Positions 8,000-17,491 of a DNA stretch of 64,000 nucleotides are shown here, one piece after another. Source of the DNA: Salinimicrobium flavum (GTDB lineage Bacteria; Bacteroidota; Bacteroidia; Flavobacteriales; Flavobacteriaceae); assembly GCF_042684505.1 (NCBI RefSeq), contig NZ_JBHULT010000012.1, positions 62,001-126,000 of the forward strand. The letters are read 5' to 3'. The position numbers were made by a program, and so were the translations under genes. The notes below the pieces were generated by a model that had not been told where the DNA came from, ran no database searches, and was given only the letters and a program-made list of their open reading frames with translations. The stretch's first letter is position 1, and the number at the start of each line of letters is the position of its first letter.

Positions 8000-8944
8000 A
8001 TGAAAAAAAAGAGATTAGGAAATACGGGATTATACATTCCACCAATTGTCTTTGGAGGCAATGTTTTTGGCTGGACACTAGATGAACAGCAATCATTTGA
8101 TATCCTTGACAGGGTGCTTGCGATGGGATTCAATACCATTGACACTGCCGACTCCTATTCCCATTGGGCTCCCGGCAACAAAGGCGGGGAATCTGAAACC
8201 ATTATTGGAAAATGGATGAAAGCACGGAAAAACCGTGACCAGATCATTATTGCAACCAAGGTAGGTTCCAATCCCGGGAAAGAAGGAAGAGATGTTTCCA
8301 AAGAATATATTTTAAGAGCTGCGGAAGAATCCCTGCAACGCCTGCAGACAGATTATATAGACCTGTATTTTACCCACTGGGACAACGAATCTATGCCTGT
8401 GGAGGAAACATTGGCAGCATATAAACAATTAATTGACGAAGGAAAAATTGGACATATAGGTGCTTCCAATTTGAGCCCGGAAAGAATTCATGAATCGATG
8501 GCAGCGGCATCTGAGAATCATCTGCCTAAATACGAAGTCCTGCAACCGGAGTATAGCCTTATGGAACGAAAAAAGTTTGAAGAGGGATACTGGGAAATTG
8601 CGAAGGAATATGATCTGGGGGTTCTCTCCTATTTCTCGCTGGCCAGTGGATTCCTAACCGGTAAATACCGAAAACAGGAAGATATAAAGGGTGACCGCAC
8701 CCATATCGTGAAAGATTATTTCAGTGAAAAAGGCCACAGGATCTTAGAAGTTCTTGACAACTTATCCAAAGACAACAATACCTCTAACGCAGCAGTAGCC
8801 TTAGCCTGGATCATGCAACGTCCCTGCATAACGGCTCCCATTGCAAGCGCAACAAAACCAAAACATTTAGAAGCTTTTAAAGATGCGGTAAGCCTGCAAC
8901 TTTCACAGGAAGAGATAAACCGGCTGAACGAGGTAAGCGGGTAA
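8000..8944 (+). CDS. Aldo/keto reductase
   Basis: An NADP(H)-dependent oxidoreductase with a TIM barrel, 314 residues. The catalytic tetrad is visible: D in NTIDTADSYSHW, Tyr in the same block, Lys in IIIATKVGSNPG, and His in DLYFTHWDNES. The C-terminal cofactor-binding segment PIASATKPKHLEAF is also present. It resembles the family 11/12 or YajO-like group, whose natural substrates are often unknown. The gene stands alone, converging on the ABC permease. Confidence 0.93.
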   Translation: MKKKRLGNTGLYIPPIVFGGNVFGWTLDEQQSFDILDRVLAMGFNTIDTADSYSHWAPGNKGGESETIIGKWMKARKNRDQIIIATKVGSNPGKEGRDVSKEYILRAAEESLQRLQTDYIDLYFTHWDNESMPVEETLAAYKQLIDEGKIGHIGASNLSPERIHESMAAASENHLPKYEVLQPEYSLMERKKFEEGYWEIAKEYDLGVLSYFSLASGFLTGKYRKQEDIKGDRTHIVKDYFSEKGHRILEVLDNLSKDNNTSNAAVALAWIMQRPCITAPIASATKPKHLEAFKDAVSLQLSQEEINRLNEVSG

Positions 8945-8970
8945 AAAATTAAAGTTTATCGAAAAAAATC

Positions 8971-10218
8971 CTATTCATATCGCAATGACTCAATAGGGTC
9001 TTGTTTTGCTGCTTTTGCAGCCGGGTAACTTCCGGCGAGGACGGCTACGAGAATGGTAATGGCGGTTGCCCAAATAATGGCCATCCACGGGGTCGTGAAA
9101 TCGAATCCGGCGGCTGAAGAGACCGCAAAACCTATCAAAATCCCCAGGATGATCCCAAAGAATCCTCCCAACTGACCTATGATCAAGGTCTCAATAAAAA
9201 ATTGGGTTGCGATTGTATTCTTTTTCGCACCTAAAGCTTTCCTTACCCCTATCTCACGGGTTCTTTCACTTACTGATACCAGCATGATGTTCATGAGCGC
9301 GATAGAGGACCCGAAAATGGTAATAATAGAGATCACCCACGCGGCGAGATTCAGGTACCGGGTAATTGAAAATATCCTGTTGATTAGATCGTCACTACGG
9401 GACATTCCGAAATTGTTCTCTTCCACCGGGTTTAATCCGCGAATATTTCTGAACGTCAAAATGGCTTCATCCTGCGCTGCTTCAAGAAATTCCTTGTTTT
9501 CAACTTTCACGCTGATATTATAGTTGATATTGGGATCTGTATAAATTGACCTTGCCACCTGTATAGGAATGAGTACTCTGAGGTCCTGATTGTTCCCAAA
9601 GGTAGAACCTTTGGATTCCAGAACTCCCACCACTCTAAATTTAACCCCTCTTATGGAAATTATCTTATTCAGGGGATCCTGCCCTTTAAAAAGTCCTTCT
9701 ACGAAATCTGAACCCAAAATGGCTACACGATTGTTGTTCTCAATATCAAAAATGGTAAAGTCCCGTCCATTATCCACATTTAATCCAGAGTTGGAGGCAA
9801 AATTTTCGTTGATACCCAACACCCTGACTTCAGGATCTGTTTTCTCGTTCTCATATTTTACTTCCGCAGAAGAGGTGCCCGTAAAAGAGATAGAGGTACG
9901 GGTATATGGGTATTCATATTTTTCCTTGAATTCCTTCACTTCCCGGTAACCCAGAATAGGATTAACCTTTTCCCTGCCGTTGCCTCCCCCGCCATTCACT
10001 CTTATTTGCGAGTCATAGCGCTGCAGGTTGAAGGTGTTGGCTCCCATAGAGGCAAAATCACTGGTAATGGTATTTTCAAGCGCAGACACGGCGCTAAGGA
10101 TACCCACAAGGGCTGTGATACCAATTGCGATGATCATTACGGTGAGGATCGTTCGCAAGAGCTGACTTTTTATAGAAAAAAAAGCGATCCTTATGTTCTC
10201 TTTCAGGAGTGGAAACAT
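8971..10218 (-). CDS. ABC transporter permease, MacB/FtsX type
   Basis: A 415-residue inner-membrane protein with the MacB topology. One N-terminal membrane segment (LRTILTVMIIAIGITALVG) is followed by a large periplasmic domain (about 45-280). Three C-terminal segments follow, with the conserved VSVSERTREIGVRKALGAKK cytoplasmic motif. MacB-type permeases use mechanotransmission rather than moving cargo across the bilayer. The cognate ATPase and membrane-fusion protein are not adjacent in this window, so the complex is completed from elsewhere. Substrate unknown. Confidence 0.92.
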   Translation of the reverse strand: MFPLLKENIRIAFFSIKSQLLRTILTVMIIAIGITALVGILSAVSALENTITSDFASMGANTFNLQRYDSQIRVNGGGGNGREKVNPILGYREVKEFKEKYEYPYTRTSISFTGTSSAEVKYENEKTDPEVRVLGINENFASNSGLNVDNGRDFTIFDIENNNRVAILGSDFVEGLFKGQDPLNKIISIRGVKFRVVGVLESKGSTFGNNQDLRVLIPIQVARSIYTDPNINYNISVKVENKEFLEAAQDEAILTFRNIRGLNPVEENNFGMSRSDDLINRIFSITRYLNLAAWVISIITIFGSSIALMNIMLVSVSERTREIGVRKALGAKKNTIATQFFIETLIIGQLGGFFGIILGILIGFAVSSAAGFDFTTPWMAIIWATAITILVAVLAGSYPAAKAAKQDPIESLRYE

Positions 10219-10372
10219 TCGACAGGTTAAATATGACCATTAGACGCAGAGAGTAACAGGATGTTACACCCTGCCAGTGGAAATATAAAGTCTTACCTGC
10301 CGTGGTCCTCTTTAAAATCTCCCGGGATTCCTTTATTTTTCGGATATTTGCCATTCAGGAAAAATTAAAGAA

Positions 10373-11749
10373 ATGGCACAGAAACCTTCTATCCCAAAGG
10401 GCACCCGGGATTTTTCACCGGCAGAAGTAGCAAAACGAAACTACATCATAGAGAACATTAGGAACCAGTTCCAAAATTTCGGATTTCAACCTATTGAAAC
10501 CCCAAGTTTTGAGAACTCAGATACCCTAATGGGAAAATACGGGGAAGAAGGGGATCGTCTCATCTTTAAGATCCTTAACTCGGGTGATTTCCTTAAGAAA
10601 GCAGATCCTGCTGCTTACGATGAAAGGGACAGTCTTAAGATCACCTCTTCTATAAGCGAAAAAGCTTTGCGGTATGATCTTACAGTACCTTTCGCCAGGT
10701 ACGTGGTGCAGCACCGCAATGAGTTGGAATTCCCTTTTAAGCGTTACCAGATACAACCCGTGTGGAGGGCAGACAGGCCTCAAAAAGGCCGTTTCAGGGA
10801 GTTTTACCAGTGTGATGCAGATGTGGTGGGAAGTACCAGCCTGTGGCAGGAAGTGGAGTTCGTGCAGTTATATGACGCAGTATTTACGGCACTGGGACTG
10901 GAAGGCGTGACCATTAAGATCAATAACAGGAAGGTCCTTTCGGGTTTTGCTGAAGTGATAGGGGAATCTGAAAAGTTGATCGATTTCACTATAGCACTTG
11001 ATAAACTTGATAAGATCGGGGTAGATGGTGTAAAAAAGGAAATGCAGGAAAAAGGCATTTCTTCGGAAGCCATTAAAAAAATAGAGGAAGTCTTCAATTT
11101 GAAAGGAGATTTTTCTGAGAAGATTGGGGTGCTGAAAAATATCCTGTCAAGTTCAGAGATCGGGAAAAAAGGGATCAGGGAATTGGAATTCATTGCTGAA
11201 GCAATCGAAGAACTGAAACTGGAAACCGCTAAACTTGACCTGGATGTTACTCTTGCCCGTGGACTCAATTATTATACGGGAGCTATCTTTGAAGTAGCTG
11301 CGCCAGATGACGTTCAAATAGGTTCCATTGGTGGTGGTGGCCGTTATGATGACCTGACAGGGATCTTTGGTTTGAACGATGTGAGCGGTGTAGGAATCTC
11401 TTTTGGCCTTGACCGTATTTACCTGGTTCTCGAGGAGCTGGATCTCTTCCCTGAAGCCGTTTCAGGAAATATAAAAGCCCTTTTTATAAATTTCGGGGAG
11501 AACGAAAGCATGTATTGCCTCAAGGCGATCAAGGAACTCAGAAAAGCCGGGATCGCTTCAGAACTTTATCCTGATGATGCAAAAATGAAAAAACAGATGA
11601 CCCATGCCAACCGCAGGGAAATACCATTTGTCATCCTTGCAGGGCAGGATGAAATGGATAAAGGTGAATTCACGGTAAAAACCATGCGCACCGGCGAGCA
11701 GGATACACTGTCATTAGAAAAACTAGTGGAAAAGATCAGAGACCTTTAA
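10373..11749 (+). CDS. hisS: Histidyl-tRNA synthetase
   Basis: Charges tRNA-His. A 458-residue class II synthetase. Motif 1 lies in the N terminus ([17 protein letters not shown]). Motif 2 is [21 protein letters not shown], here read as two blocks around residues 125-145, followed by YQCDADVVG. The histidine-specific motifs are [13 protein letters not shown] (about 298) and GGGGRYDDL (about 323). The C-terminal anticodon-binding domain starts near residue 370. Single-gene unit, preceded by a 154-base spacer shared with the divergent ABC permease. Confidence 0.97.
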   Translation: MAQKPSIPKGTRDFSPAEVAKRNYIIENIRNQFQNFGFQPIETPSFENSDTLMGKYGEEGDRLIFKILNSGDFLKKADPAAYDERDSLKITSSISEKALRYDLTVPFARYVVQHRNELEFPFKRYQIQPVWRADRPQKGRFREFYQCDADVVGSTSLWQEVEFVQLYDAVFTALGLEGVTIKINNRKVLSGFAEVIGESEKLIDFTIALDKLDKIGVDGVKKEMQEKGISSEAIKKIEEVFNLKGDFSEKIGVLKNILSSSEIGKKGIRELEFIAEAIEELKLETAKLDLDVTLARGLNYYTGAIFEVAAPDDVQIGSIGGGGRYDDLTGIFGLNDVSGVGISFGLDRIYLVLEELDLFPEAVSGNIKALFINFGENESMYCLKAIKELRKAGIASELYPDDAKMKKQMTHANRREIPFVILAGQDEMDKGEFTVKTMRTGEQDTLSLEKLVEKIRDL

Positions 11750-11790
11750 TGCCAGGGAAGAGATTCTATAATGTGAAATAACCGGAACTT

Positions 11791-12264
11791 CTAGTTTTCC
11801 AGGTGCTTTTCAAAAAACCCGTACAACTCCCCTTTGGTGATCACAGCTCCCTGTTGAATTAGGGCGAAGATATCTTTATTGCGATCCTCGCTTATGGCTT
11901 TTGCCGAGGTATAAAGAGAAACCTGGTCATGCATTAAATTTTGCTGCAGCCAGTTGTAACCATGACGGGTAGTAACATCAACGGTTTCATTTTCTATCTT
12001 GATAGCAATGAGGTTGATCGTAACCTCGGTTATCTTGAAGAGGTATATTTGATTGGGTGAAATATGTTCCAGGAATTTCGCCTGGTTCAATACCCCTTCC
12101 CAAACCAGGTCGCTGAAGACATCCAGTTCTTCCTCTGCCACTTTTGATTTATTGATCTTGATATCTTCCCACTCATCTGAGGTGATAGACTGGGATGCCA
12201 AAAAGTTAATGAATTCCTGATGTAATTCTTCAAACTGTTCTTTGGTTAATCGGGCGTATTTCAT
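11791..12264 (-). CDS. Conserved flavobacterial protein, DUF6495-like
   Basis: A 157-residue acidic, soluble protein (MKYARLTKEQFEELHQEF...). Conserved-looking blocks are ASQSITSDEWEDIK, EELDVFSDLVWEGVL and TTRHGYNWLQQNLMHDQV. I recall this family from flavobacterial genomes as an uncharacterised DUF6495-type protein, but cannot verify that here. No signal peptide or membrane segment. It lies downstream of rplI but after a strong terminator, so it is a separate unit. Function unknown. Confidence 0.75.
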   Translation of the reverse strand: MKYARLTKEQFEELHQEFINFLASQSITSDEWEDIKINKSKVAEEELDVFSDLVWEGVLNQAKFLEHISPNQIYLFKITEVTINLIAIKIENETVDVTTRHGYNWLQQNLMHDQVSLYTSAKAISEDRNKDIFALIQQGAVITKGELYGFFEKHLEN

Positions 12265-12332
12265 GTGGTCTGTAATTCTTTAGAAAATTTTCGGAAAGGT
12301 CAAATTTGGTCAAACTCTTTCCGCAGGGAAAT

Positions 12333-12362
12333 AAAAAAGCCTACTTCAAAAGAAGCAGGCTT
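12333..12362 (-). terminator. Terminator after rplI
   Basis: On the minus strand an 11-pair stem with one mismatch (AAGCCTGCTTC, loop TTTT, GAAGTAGGCTT) is followed by T residues. It ends the rpsF-rpsR-rplI operon. Confidence 0.88.
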
Positions 12363-12382
12363 AATATTATCTGGTAAAGCGA

Positions 12383-12832
12383 TTATGCTTCTGCAACAAC
12401 ATCAAAGTTGAAGTTGGATACCACTTCACGGTGGAAACGCAAGGTAGCTTCATACTGCCCTAAACGTTTGATGTTCCCCCCTGCGATAGAGATATACTTC
12501 TTCTCGATCTCAACACCTTCCTTAGCCAAAGCATCAGCAAGGTCCTGATTGGTCACAGAACCGTAGATCTTGTCTCCGGCACCTGCCTTAGCTGTTAATT
12601 TGATTTCCAAATTATTCAGCTTATCAGCTTGCTTTTGAGCATCTTCGATCTCTTTTTTCTCTTTATAAGAACGTTGCTTTATAGTTTCATCCAAAACCTT
12701 TCTTGCAGAAGGAGTTGCCAGTATGGCAAGACCCTGCGGGATCAAAAAGTTTCTCCCGTATCCAGGTTTTACTGATACAACATCATCCTTAAATCCTACG
12801 TTCTCTACGTCTTTTCTTAATATCAATTCCAT
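12383..12832 (-). CDS. rplI: 50S ribosomal protein L9
   Basis: A 149-residue large-subunit protein with the two-domain L9 shape. The N-terminal domain carries MELILRKDVENVGFKDDVVSVKPGYGRNFLIPQGLA. A long connecting helix (about 48-75) joins it to a C-terminal rRNA-binding domain with KIYGSVTNQDLADAL. It is the last gene of the three-gene ribosomal operon, 12 bases after rpsR. Confidence 0.98.
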   Translation of the reverse strand: MELILRKDVENVGFKDDVVSVKPGYGRNFLIPQGLAILATPSARKVLDETIKQRSYKEKKEIEDAQKQADKLNNLEIKLTAKAGAGDKIYGSVTNQDLADALAKEGVEIEKKYISIAGGNIKRLGQYEATLRFHREVVSNFNFDVVAEA

Positions 12833-12844
12833 AATAGCCCCTTT

Positions 12845-13141
12845 TTATTTTAGTAAATCGCCAACATAAGGCATTAATGCTAAATGACGTGCACGTTTCA
12901 CGGCAACAGCCACTTTTCTTTGATACTTCAAAGAAGTTCCTGTTAAACGACGAGGCAATAATTTTCCTTGTTCATTTACGAAGCTCATTAAGAAATCAGG
13001 GTCTTTATAATCGATATACTTGATACCTGATCTTTTGAAGCGACAATACTTCTTAGCTTTGTTTGTCTCAATATTCAACGGGGTAAGATACCTGATCTCC
13101 CCATCTTTCTTTCCTTTCGCTTGTTGTTCTATAGATGACAT
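12845..13141 (-). CDS. rpsR: 30S ribosomal protein S18
   Basis: A 98-residue small-subunit protein that pairs with S6 on the platform. The core [22 protein letters not shown] and [17 protein letters not shown] are diagnostic. The N-terminal extension ([21 protein letters not shown]) is typical of Bacteroidota. It sits three bases after the rpsF stop, so expression is tightly coupled. Confidence 0.98.
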   Translation of the reverse strand: MSSIEQQAKGKKDGEIRYLTPLNIETNKAKKYCRFKRSGIKYIDYKDPDFLMSFVNEQGKLLPRRLTGTSLKYQRKVAVAVKRARHLALMPYVGDLLK

Positions 13142-13144
13142 AAC

Positions 13145-13483
13145 TTACGCTTTTTCTTTGTTTCTATTTCTTCTCTTTTCAGCCCATGCTACAGCGTACT
13201 TATCCAGACTAACTGTTAGATAACGCATCATTCGCTCATCTCTCCGGAATTCAACTTCCAAAGGATTGATTGCTTCACCCGGAGCAGTGAATTCAAATAA
13301 GTGGTAAAAACCACTTTTCTTGTGTTGAATTGGGTAAGCTAGTTTTTTTAGCCCCCAGTTTTCTTTTGATATCATCTTGGCACCGTTAGAAACAAGAAAA
13401 TCTTCGTATTTCTTAACTGTTTCCTTTATCTGGTCATCAGATAAAACGGGATTCAAGATGAAAACAGTTTCATAATGATTCAT
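13145..13483 (-). CDS. rpsF: 30S ribosomal protein S6
   Basis: A 112-residue ferredoxin-like small-subunit protein. MNHYETVFILNPVLSDDQI and GLKKLAYPIQHKKSGFYHLFEF are the family hallmarks. First gene of the rpsF-rpsR-rplI operon. A strong promoter lies 29-59 bases upstream. The leader is short, about 20-25 bases. The known S6:S18 leader RNA motif of other phyla is not evident there. Confidence 0.98.
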   Translation of the reverse strand: MNHYETVFILNPVLSDDQIKETVKKYEDFLVSNGAKMISKENWGLKKLAYPIQHKKSGFYHLFEFTAPGEAINPLEVEFRRDERMMRYLTVSLDKYAVAWAEKRRNRNKEKA

Positions 13484-13511
13484 AAAAATTTACTTTAAAT
13501 TAAATTGGCTG

Positions 13512-13542
13512 CAAAAGTAGCACTAATATTTCTATTTTCAAA
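13512..13542 (-). promoter_or_regulatory. Promoter of the rpsF operon
   Basis: On the minus strand TTTG (13542-13539) and TACTTTTG (13519-13512) are 19 bases apart, an excellent match to the Bacteroidota consensus. This is the expected strength for a ribosomal operon. Confidence 0.82.
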
Positions 13543-13647
13543 GCAACTTCTAAGGCGCCGAAAGGCCCTTTTAATCGCTGAAATTCAGTTTTCCTTTTAT
13601 TTGTAAGATTTTTTCATTATTATTGCTAGTACTAACCTATAAATTCA

Positions 13648-14358
13648 GTGGAAGAAGTATTACTTAAATGCGCGGTAGTTGACGATTCAAGTCTGCAGCG
13701 CCTGTCTATTGTCAAGCTGATAAAAGATCATCCAAATCTTAAGCTTGTCGCCGAATACAATAATGCCATTGAAACCAAGAATGGCTTGTTGGACACGGAA
13801 GTTGACCTTATTTTCCTGGATATTGAAATGCCAATCCTATCTGGTTTTGACCTTTTAGACGATCTGCCCAATAAACCACAGATCATCTTTGTAACGGGAA
13901 AAACCAAATACGCCTTCAAAGCTTTTGATTATGATGCAGTAGATTATCTGCACAAACCTATCTCGAAAGAACGTTTTTTGAATGCGGTTTCAAAATCCAT
14001 TAACCTTTACCGGTTAAAACATGAAGGTGCTCCCCCTGAAGATGATAATTACATCTTTGTAAAGAGCAACCTGAAGAACAGAAAGGTCTTCCTGAACAAA
14101 CTAAAGTATATTGAAGCTTTAGGAGATTACGTGAAGTTCGTCACAGAAAAAGATAACTTCGTGGTACTGGCTACCATGAAATCTTTCGAGACCCAGCTTC
14201 CTGCAAACAAATTTTTACGTATTCACAAATCCTACATTGTGAATCTTGACAAGATTGAGCGCTACAACAGCCGGAATATTGAGATTGACAAACAGCAAAT
14301 TCCGTTAAGCCGCCACAAGAAGTCAAACCTTATTGAAGCCCTGGCCGCAAATCAATAA
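13648..14358 (+). CDS. LytTR-type response regulator
   Basis: A 236-residue two-domain regulator. The receiver domain (1-120) has the acidic pair D12-D13, the phospho-acceptor D58 in FLDIEMP, the switch T in FVTGK and the conserved Lys in YLHKP. The LytTR DNA-binding domain (about 135-232) has YIEALGDYVKFVT, FLRIHKSYIVN and PLSRHKK. The start is GTG at 13648, with no in-frame ATG before the receiver domain. The partner histidine kinase (LytS/YehU type) is not adjacent, so it is an orphan here. The 3' end overlaps the convergent priA gene by seven bases. Confidence 0.92.
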   Translation: MEEVLLKCAVVDDSSLQRLSIVKLIKDHPNLKLVAEYNNAIETKNGLLDTEVDLIFLDIEMPILSGFDLLDDLPNKPQIIFVTGKTKYAFKAFDYDAVDYLHKPISKERFLNAVSKSINLYRLKHEGAPPEDDNYIFVKSNLKNRKVFLNKLKYIEALGDYVKFVTEKDNFVVLATMKSFETQLPANKFLRIHKSYIVNLDKIERYNSRNIEIDKQQIPLSRHKKSNLIEALAANQ

Positions 14359-16805
14359 GGATCAATATTTATCACTACCCTTACACTTTTAAATCCTCCA
14401 ATAGCCCTGAAGCTTTGAAGGATCTTTTCGACTACCTGTTTGGTCTTTCCTAAAGACTGCTTTTGCGGTATCTTTAGAAGGATATTCTTGTAGTACTCAT
14501 TCCTGATCCTCGCTACCGGCGGGAATTCAGGACCCAGTACGTTTTCCTTAAATGAATTTCTTAAGGATACCGCAAGCCAGTCTGCCCCTTCATTCACCCT
14601 TGAATAGTCCCGTCCTTTCAGGGTGATCCTTATCAATCTGTAGAAAGGAGGATATTTATACTGTCTTCGCTCCTCAAGCTGTTCCTTGTACATGTCTGCA
14701 AAACTATTAGTAGACACCTGCTGCACTATCTGGTGGTGTGGATTATAGGTCTGAATAAGCACTAATCCCTGTTTCTCTGTTCTTCCAGCTCTTCCCGCTA
14801 CCTGCAACATCAGCTGAAAGCTTCTTTCATGTGCGCGGAAATCGGGGAAGTTCAGGAGTGAATCTGCATTCATGATCCCCACCAGTCGTACATTCCGAAA
14901 ATCAAGGCCTTTGGTGATCATCTGGGTTCCTACCAGGATATTGAGTTCTCCTCCTTCAAAGGCGGCAATGATCTTTTCGTAACCGTGTTTCCCACGCGTG
15001 GTATCCAGATCCATCCGGCCAATCTTATGCCCCGGAAACAAAGCTTTCAGTTCTGTCTCCACCTTTTCTGTACCAAAGCCTTTGGTAGAGATCTCCACGC
15101 TTCCGCAGGCCATACATTTTTGCTGAAGCGCCATGTGATATCCGCAGTAATGACAACGTAACTGATTATTATGACTGTGGAAGGTGAGGCTAACATCACA
15201 GTTGGGACATTGCGGGGAGTGGCCACAGGTATTACATTCCATGACCGGACTGAAGCCACGGCGATTCTGGAAAAGGATCACCTGCTCCCCATTTTCTAGA
15301 GTTTCTCTGATCTCCCCGAGCAAACGGTCAGAAAAATGGCCTGTCATCCTTTTTTTTCTGTGCTTTTCCTTTATATCCACGATCTCGATCTCGGGTAGCA
15401 GAACATCCCCGTACCTCCGGTTTAAATTCACCAGGGAATATTTAGCGTGTTGGGCATTGAAATAAGATTCAAGCGAAGGCGTTGCAGAGCCCAACAACAC
15501 CTTGGCATTATGCAGGGATCCAAGTACCACAGCCGCATCCCTTGCGTGGTACCTTGGCGCGGGATCATACTGTTTAAATGTCGATTCATGTTCTTCATCA
15601 ACCACTATGAGGCCCAGAGTGGCAAAAGGAAGAAAGATACTGGAGCGAACCCCTATCACCACACGGGCTTTTTCGCTGTTATTTAAAACATTCTGATAAA
15701 CCTCCACTCGTTCATTCACCGAATACTTGCTGTGAAAAACAGCGACTTTATCTCCAAAATAATTCTGAAGCCTGGAAATAAGCTGGGCAGTTAGGGCTAT
15801 CTCCGGCAAAAGGTACAATACCTGTTTTCCTTCTGCCACCACTTTCTCAATTAGCTGAACATATATCTCTGTTTTACCTGAAGAAGTAATGCCGTGCAGC
15901 AGGCAGACGTTTTCTGTTTCAAAAGATTGACTGATCTCCTCCAGTGCCAGCTCCTGATACTCATTAAGGGCAAGAGGAGCCTCTACTTGTCCCCCTTCGT
16001 ATTGTATTCGCTGAGTTTGAATATAGTGCTCCTTCAGCACGTTTTTATCAATAAGTGCTTTAATAACTCCTGCGGAAGACTTGCTTTCTTTACTGAGAGA
16101 GGAAACCTTAACAGGCTTTTTATCTTTTGCGGTAAGGGAGAACAGGGTGAAGATCACCTCCTTCTGTTTTGGCGCCCTCTGAAGATCATCCAGTAATCTA
16201 TGCATCGCATCCTCTTCCTGGTATCTTTCATGCAGACGAACATAACGTTCTGTTTTGGGTTTATACTGTTCGTAGATCTCCTGATTAACCACAACTACCT
16301 TTTTCTCGACCAGTCGGTTTATCACCGGAAGAACGGTCTTCTTGTCAAGCACCTGGATAATCTCATTTATCTTCATCGTGGATTGCCGCTGGAGTGCCTC
16401 GTATAGCAGGAATTCATCATCTGTCAACGAATCCTCATCCACCCGCGCATCTTTTAAAAGTTCCACTTTGGTTTCACTTTCCAGCAAAAAAGCGCTGGGC
16501 ACAGCAGCCCGAAGCACTTCCCCTTCAGTACACATATAATAGGAAGCTATCCATTGCCAGAACTTTAGTTGCACCCCCGTGACCAGTGGTTCCTTATCCA
16601 GGATCTGTTCAATAGGTTTGGCTTCATAAATCTTAGGATCCTCCTGGTGTACCGCCGCTACAAATCCGGTATAGATCTTTGACTTCCCAAAGGGTACCGC
16701 CACCCGCATTCCCGGTCTCAGGAATTCAGCTTCGGCTTGAGTAATGCTGTATGTAAAATGCTTTTCAAGAGGTAAAGGCAGTATTACGTTAATGAAATGA
16801 GGCAT
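14352..16805 (-). CDS. priA: Primosomal protein N' (replication restart helicase)
   Basis: A 3'-to-5' helicase that recognises stalled forks and reloads the replicative helicase. About 817 residues from the ATG at 16805 (MPHFINVILPLPLEKHF). The N-terminal 3'-DNA-end-binding domain is followed by the helicase core, with Walker A GITSSGKTE, the DEEH box VVDEEHE and SATPSLES. Eight zinc-binding cysteines are split over CNTCGHSPQCPNCD and CHYCGY/CMACGS. The last helicase motif is VAGRAGR. An upstream ATG 15 codons earlier is possible but adds no family sequence. Convergent with the LytTR gene. Confidence 0.97.
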   Translation of the reverse strand: MPHFINVILPLPLEKHFTYSITQAEAEFLRPGMRVAVPFGKSKIYTGFVAAVHQEDPKIYEAKPIEQILDKEPLVTGVQLKFWQWIASYYMCTEGEVLRAAVPSAFLLESETKVELLKDARVDEDSLTDDEFLLYEALQRQSTMKINEIIQVLDKKTVLPVINRLVEKKVVVVNQEIYEQYKPKTERYVRLHERYQEEDAMHRLLDDLQRAPKQKEVIFTLFSLTAKDKKPVKVSSLSKESKSSAGVIKALIDKNVLKEHYIQTQRIQYEGGQVEAPLALNEYQELALEEISQSFETENVCLLHGITSSGKTEIYVQLIEKVVAEGKQVLYLLPEIALTAQLISRLQNYFGDKVAVFHSKYSVNERVEVYQNVLNNSEKARVVIGVRSSIFLPFATLGLIVVDEEHESTFKQYDPAPRYHARDAAVVLGSLHNAKVLLGSATPSLESYFNAQHAKYSLVNLNRRYGDVLLPEIEIVDIKEKHRKKRMTGHFSDRLLGEIRETLENGEQVILFQNRRGFSPVMECNTCGHSPQCPNCDVSLTFHSHNNQLRCHYCGYHMALQQKCMACGSVEISTKGFGTEKVETELKALFPGHKIGRMDLDTTRGKHGYEKIIAAFEGGELNILVGTQMITKGLDFRNVRLVGIMNADSLLNFPDFRAHERSFQLMLQVAGRAGRTEKQGLVLIQTYNPHHQIVQQVSTNSFADMYKEQLEERRQYKYPPFYRLIRITLKGRDYSRVNEGADWLAVSLRNSFKENVLGPEFPPVARIRNEYYKNILLKIPQKQSLGKTKQVVEKILQSFRAIGGFKSVRVVINIDPY

Positions 16806-16850
16806 ATTCTCGGGAAGATTTGAAACAAAAATAAAGGGTTTTGGGGACAA

Positions 16851-16883
16851 AAAAATAAACCATCCTAAAAAGAATGGTTTATT
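16851..16883 (-). terminator. Terminator after the chalcone-isomerase-like gene
   Basis: On the minus strand AATAAACCAT, a ten-base loop and ATGGTTTATT are followed by a T run. It separates the upstream nadC-side cluster from priA, whose start is 46 bases further on. Confidence 0.78.
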
Positions 16884-16905
16884 ACAATGTTTTCCTTAAA
16901 AGCTT

Positions 16906-17469
16906 CTATTTGGATAACAGGTCATTTTTAAGACCGTCATCTGCAGGACGATTGGATAACCAGATCCCGAAAAGTGCTTTTTTAAATTCCTTACCGGCAA
17001 CCACTCCCTTTTGCTCGCCGTTCTTGTAAGCTACTACACCACCTTGTGAAGGAAGGTAAACCAGGTCAAATATATCATTCTTCTTTATATCTTCCCTAAA
17101 GAAACCAAGCATGGTATTGATCTCATCCTGTATAGGAGCCGTATTCCCATTTGTGGAATTTTCAAAACCTTCAGTCACTGCATCTACCATTTTATCACTT
17201 GAGATCAATTTGGAAACGATGTGAAGTTTTATTGACATGGGCTTTTCTGAATTAAGCACCACGTTCGCGTCACTGGACTTTTCACTCAGGTAAAGGCCGG
17301 CAGCATATAAGTCTATCCATAATTTTTCTCTCACCCCTGCTCCATTGAGCGTTAGGGTCTTTCCGTGGAAAGTTTCACTTGCAGGCAGTTCTGCACCTCC
17401 AACCTTCATCTGTGCAGTAGCAGTAGAAGCTACCACCATCGCCATCAATAATAAAAAGTGTTTTTTCAT
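16906..17469 (-). CDS. Chalcone-isomerase-like periplasmic protein
   Basis: A 187-residue protein with a cleavable signal peptide (MKKHFLLLMAMVVASTATAQ) and a chalcone isomerase-like domain (PF16036 type). Supporting blocks are GAELPASETFHGKTLTLNGAG, IDLYAAGLYLSEKS and FGIWLSNRPADDGLKNDLL. Bacterial members are not thought to isomerise flavonoids; some related folds bind fatty acids. Function here is unknown. The gene follows the YihY-family gene by 22 bases and is probably the last of a nadC-yihY-chalcone operon. Confidence 0.88.
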   Translation of the reverse strand: MKKHFLLLMAMVVASTATAQMKVGGAELPASETFHGKTLTLNGAGVREKLWIDLYAAGLYLSEKSSDANVVLNSEKPMSIKLHIVSKLISSDKMVDAVTEGFENSTNGNTAPIQDEINTMLGFFREDIKKNDIFDLVYLPSQGGVVAYKNGEQKGVVAGKEFKKALFGIWLSNRPADDGLKNDLLSK

Positions 17470-17491
17470 AGTTATAGTTTAAGTAATAATA

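Noticed and set aside
10804..11268. 154-residue open frame on the minus strand inside hisS
   Set aside because: It is a serine- and leucine-rich antisense shadow of hisS without a recognisable domain or start signal.
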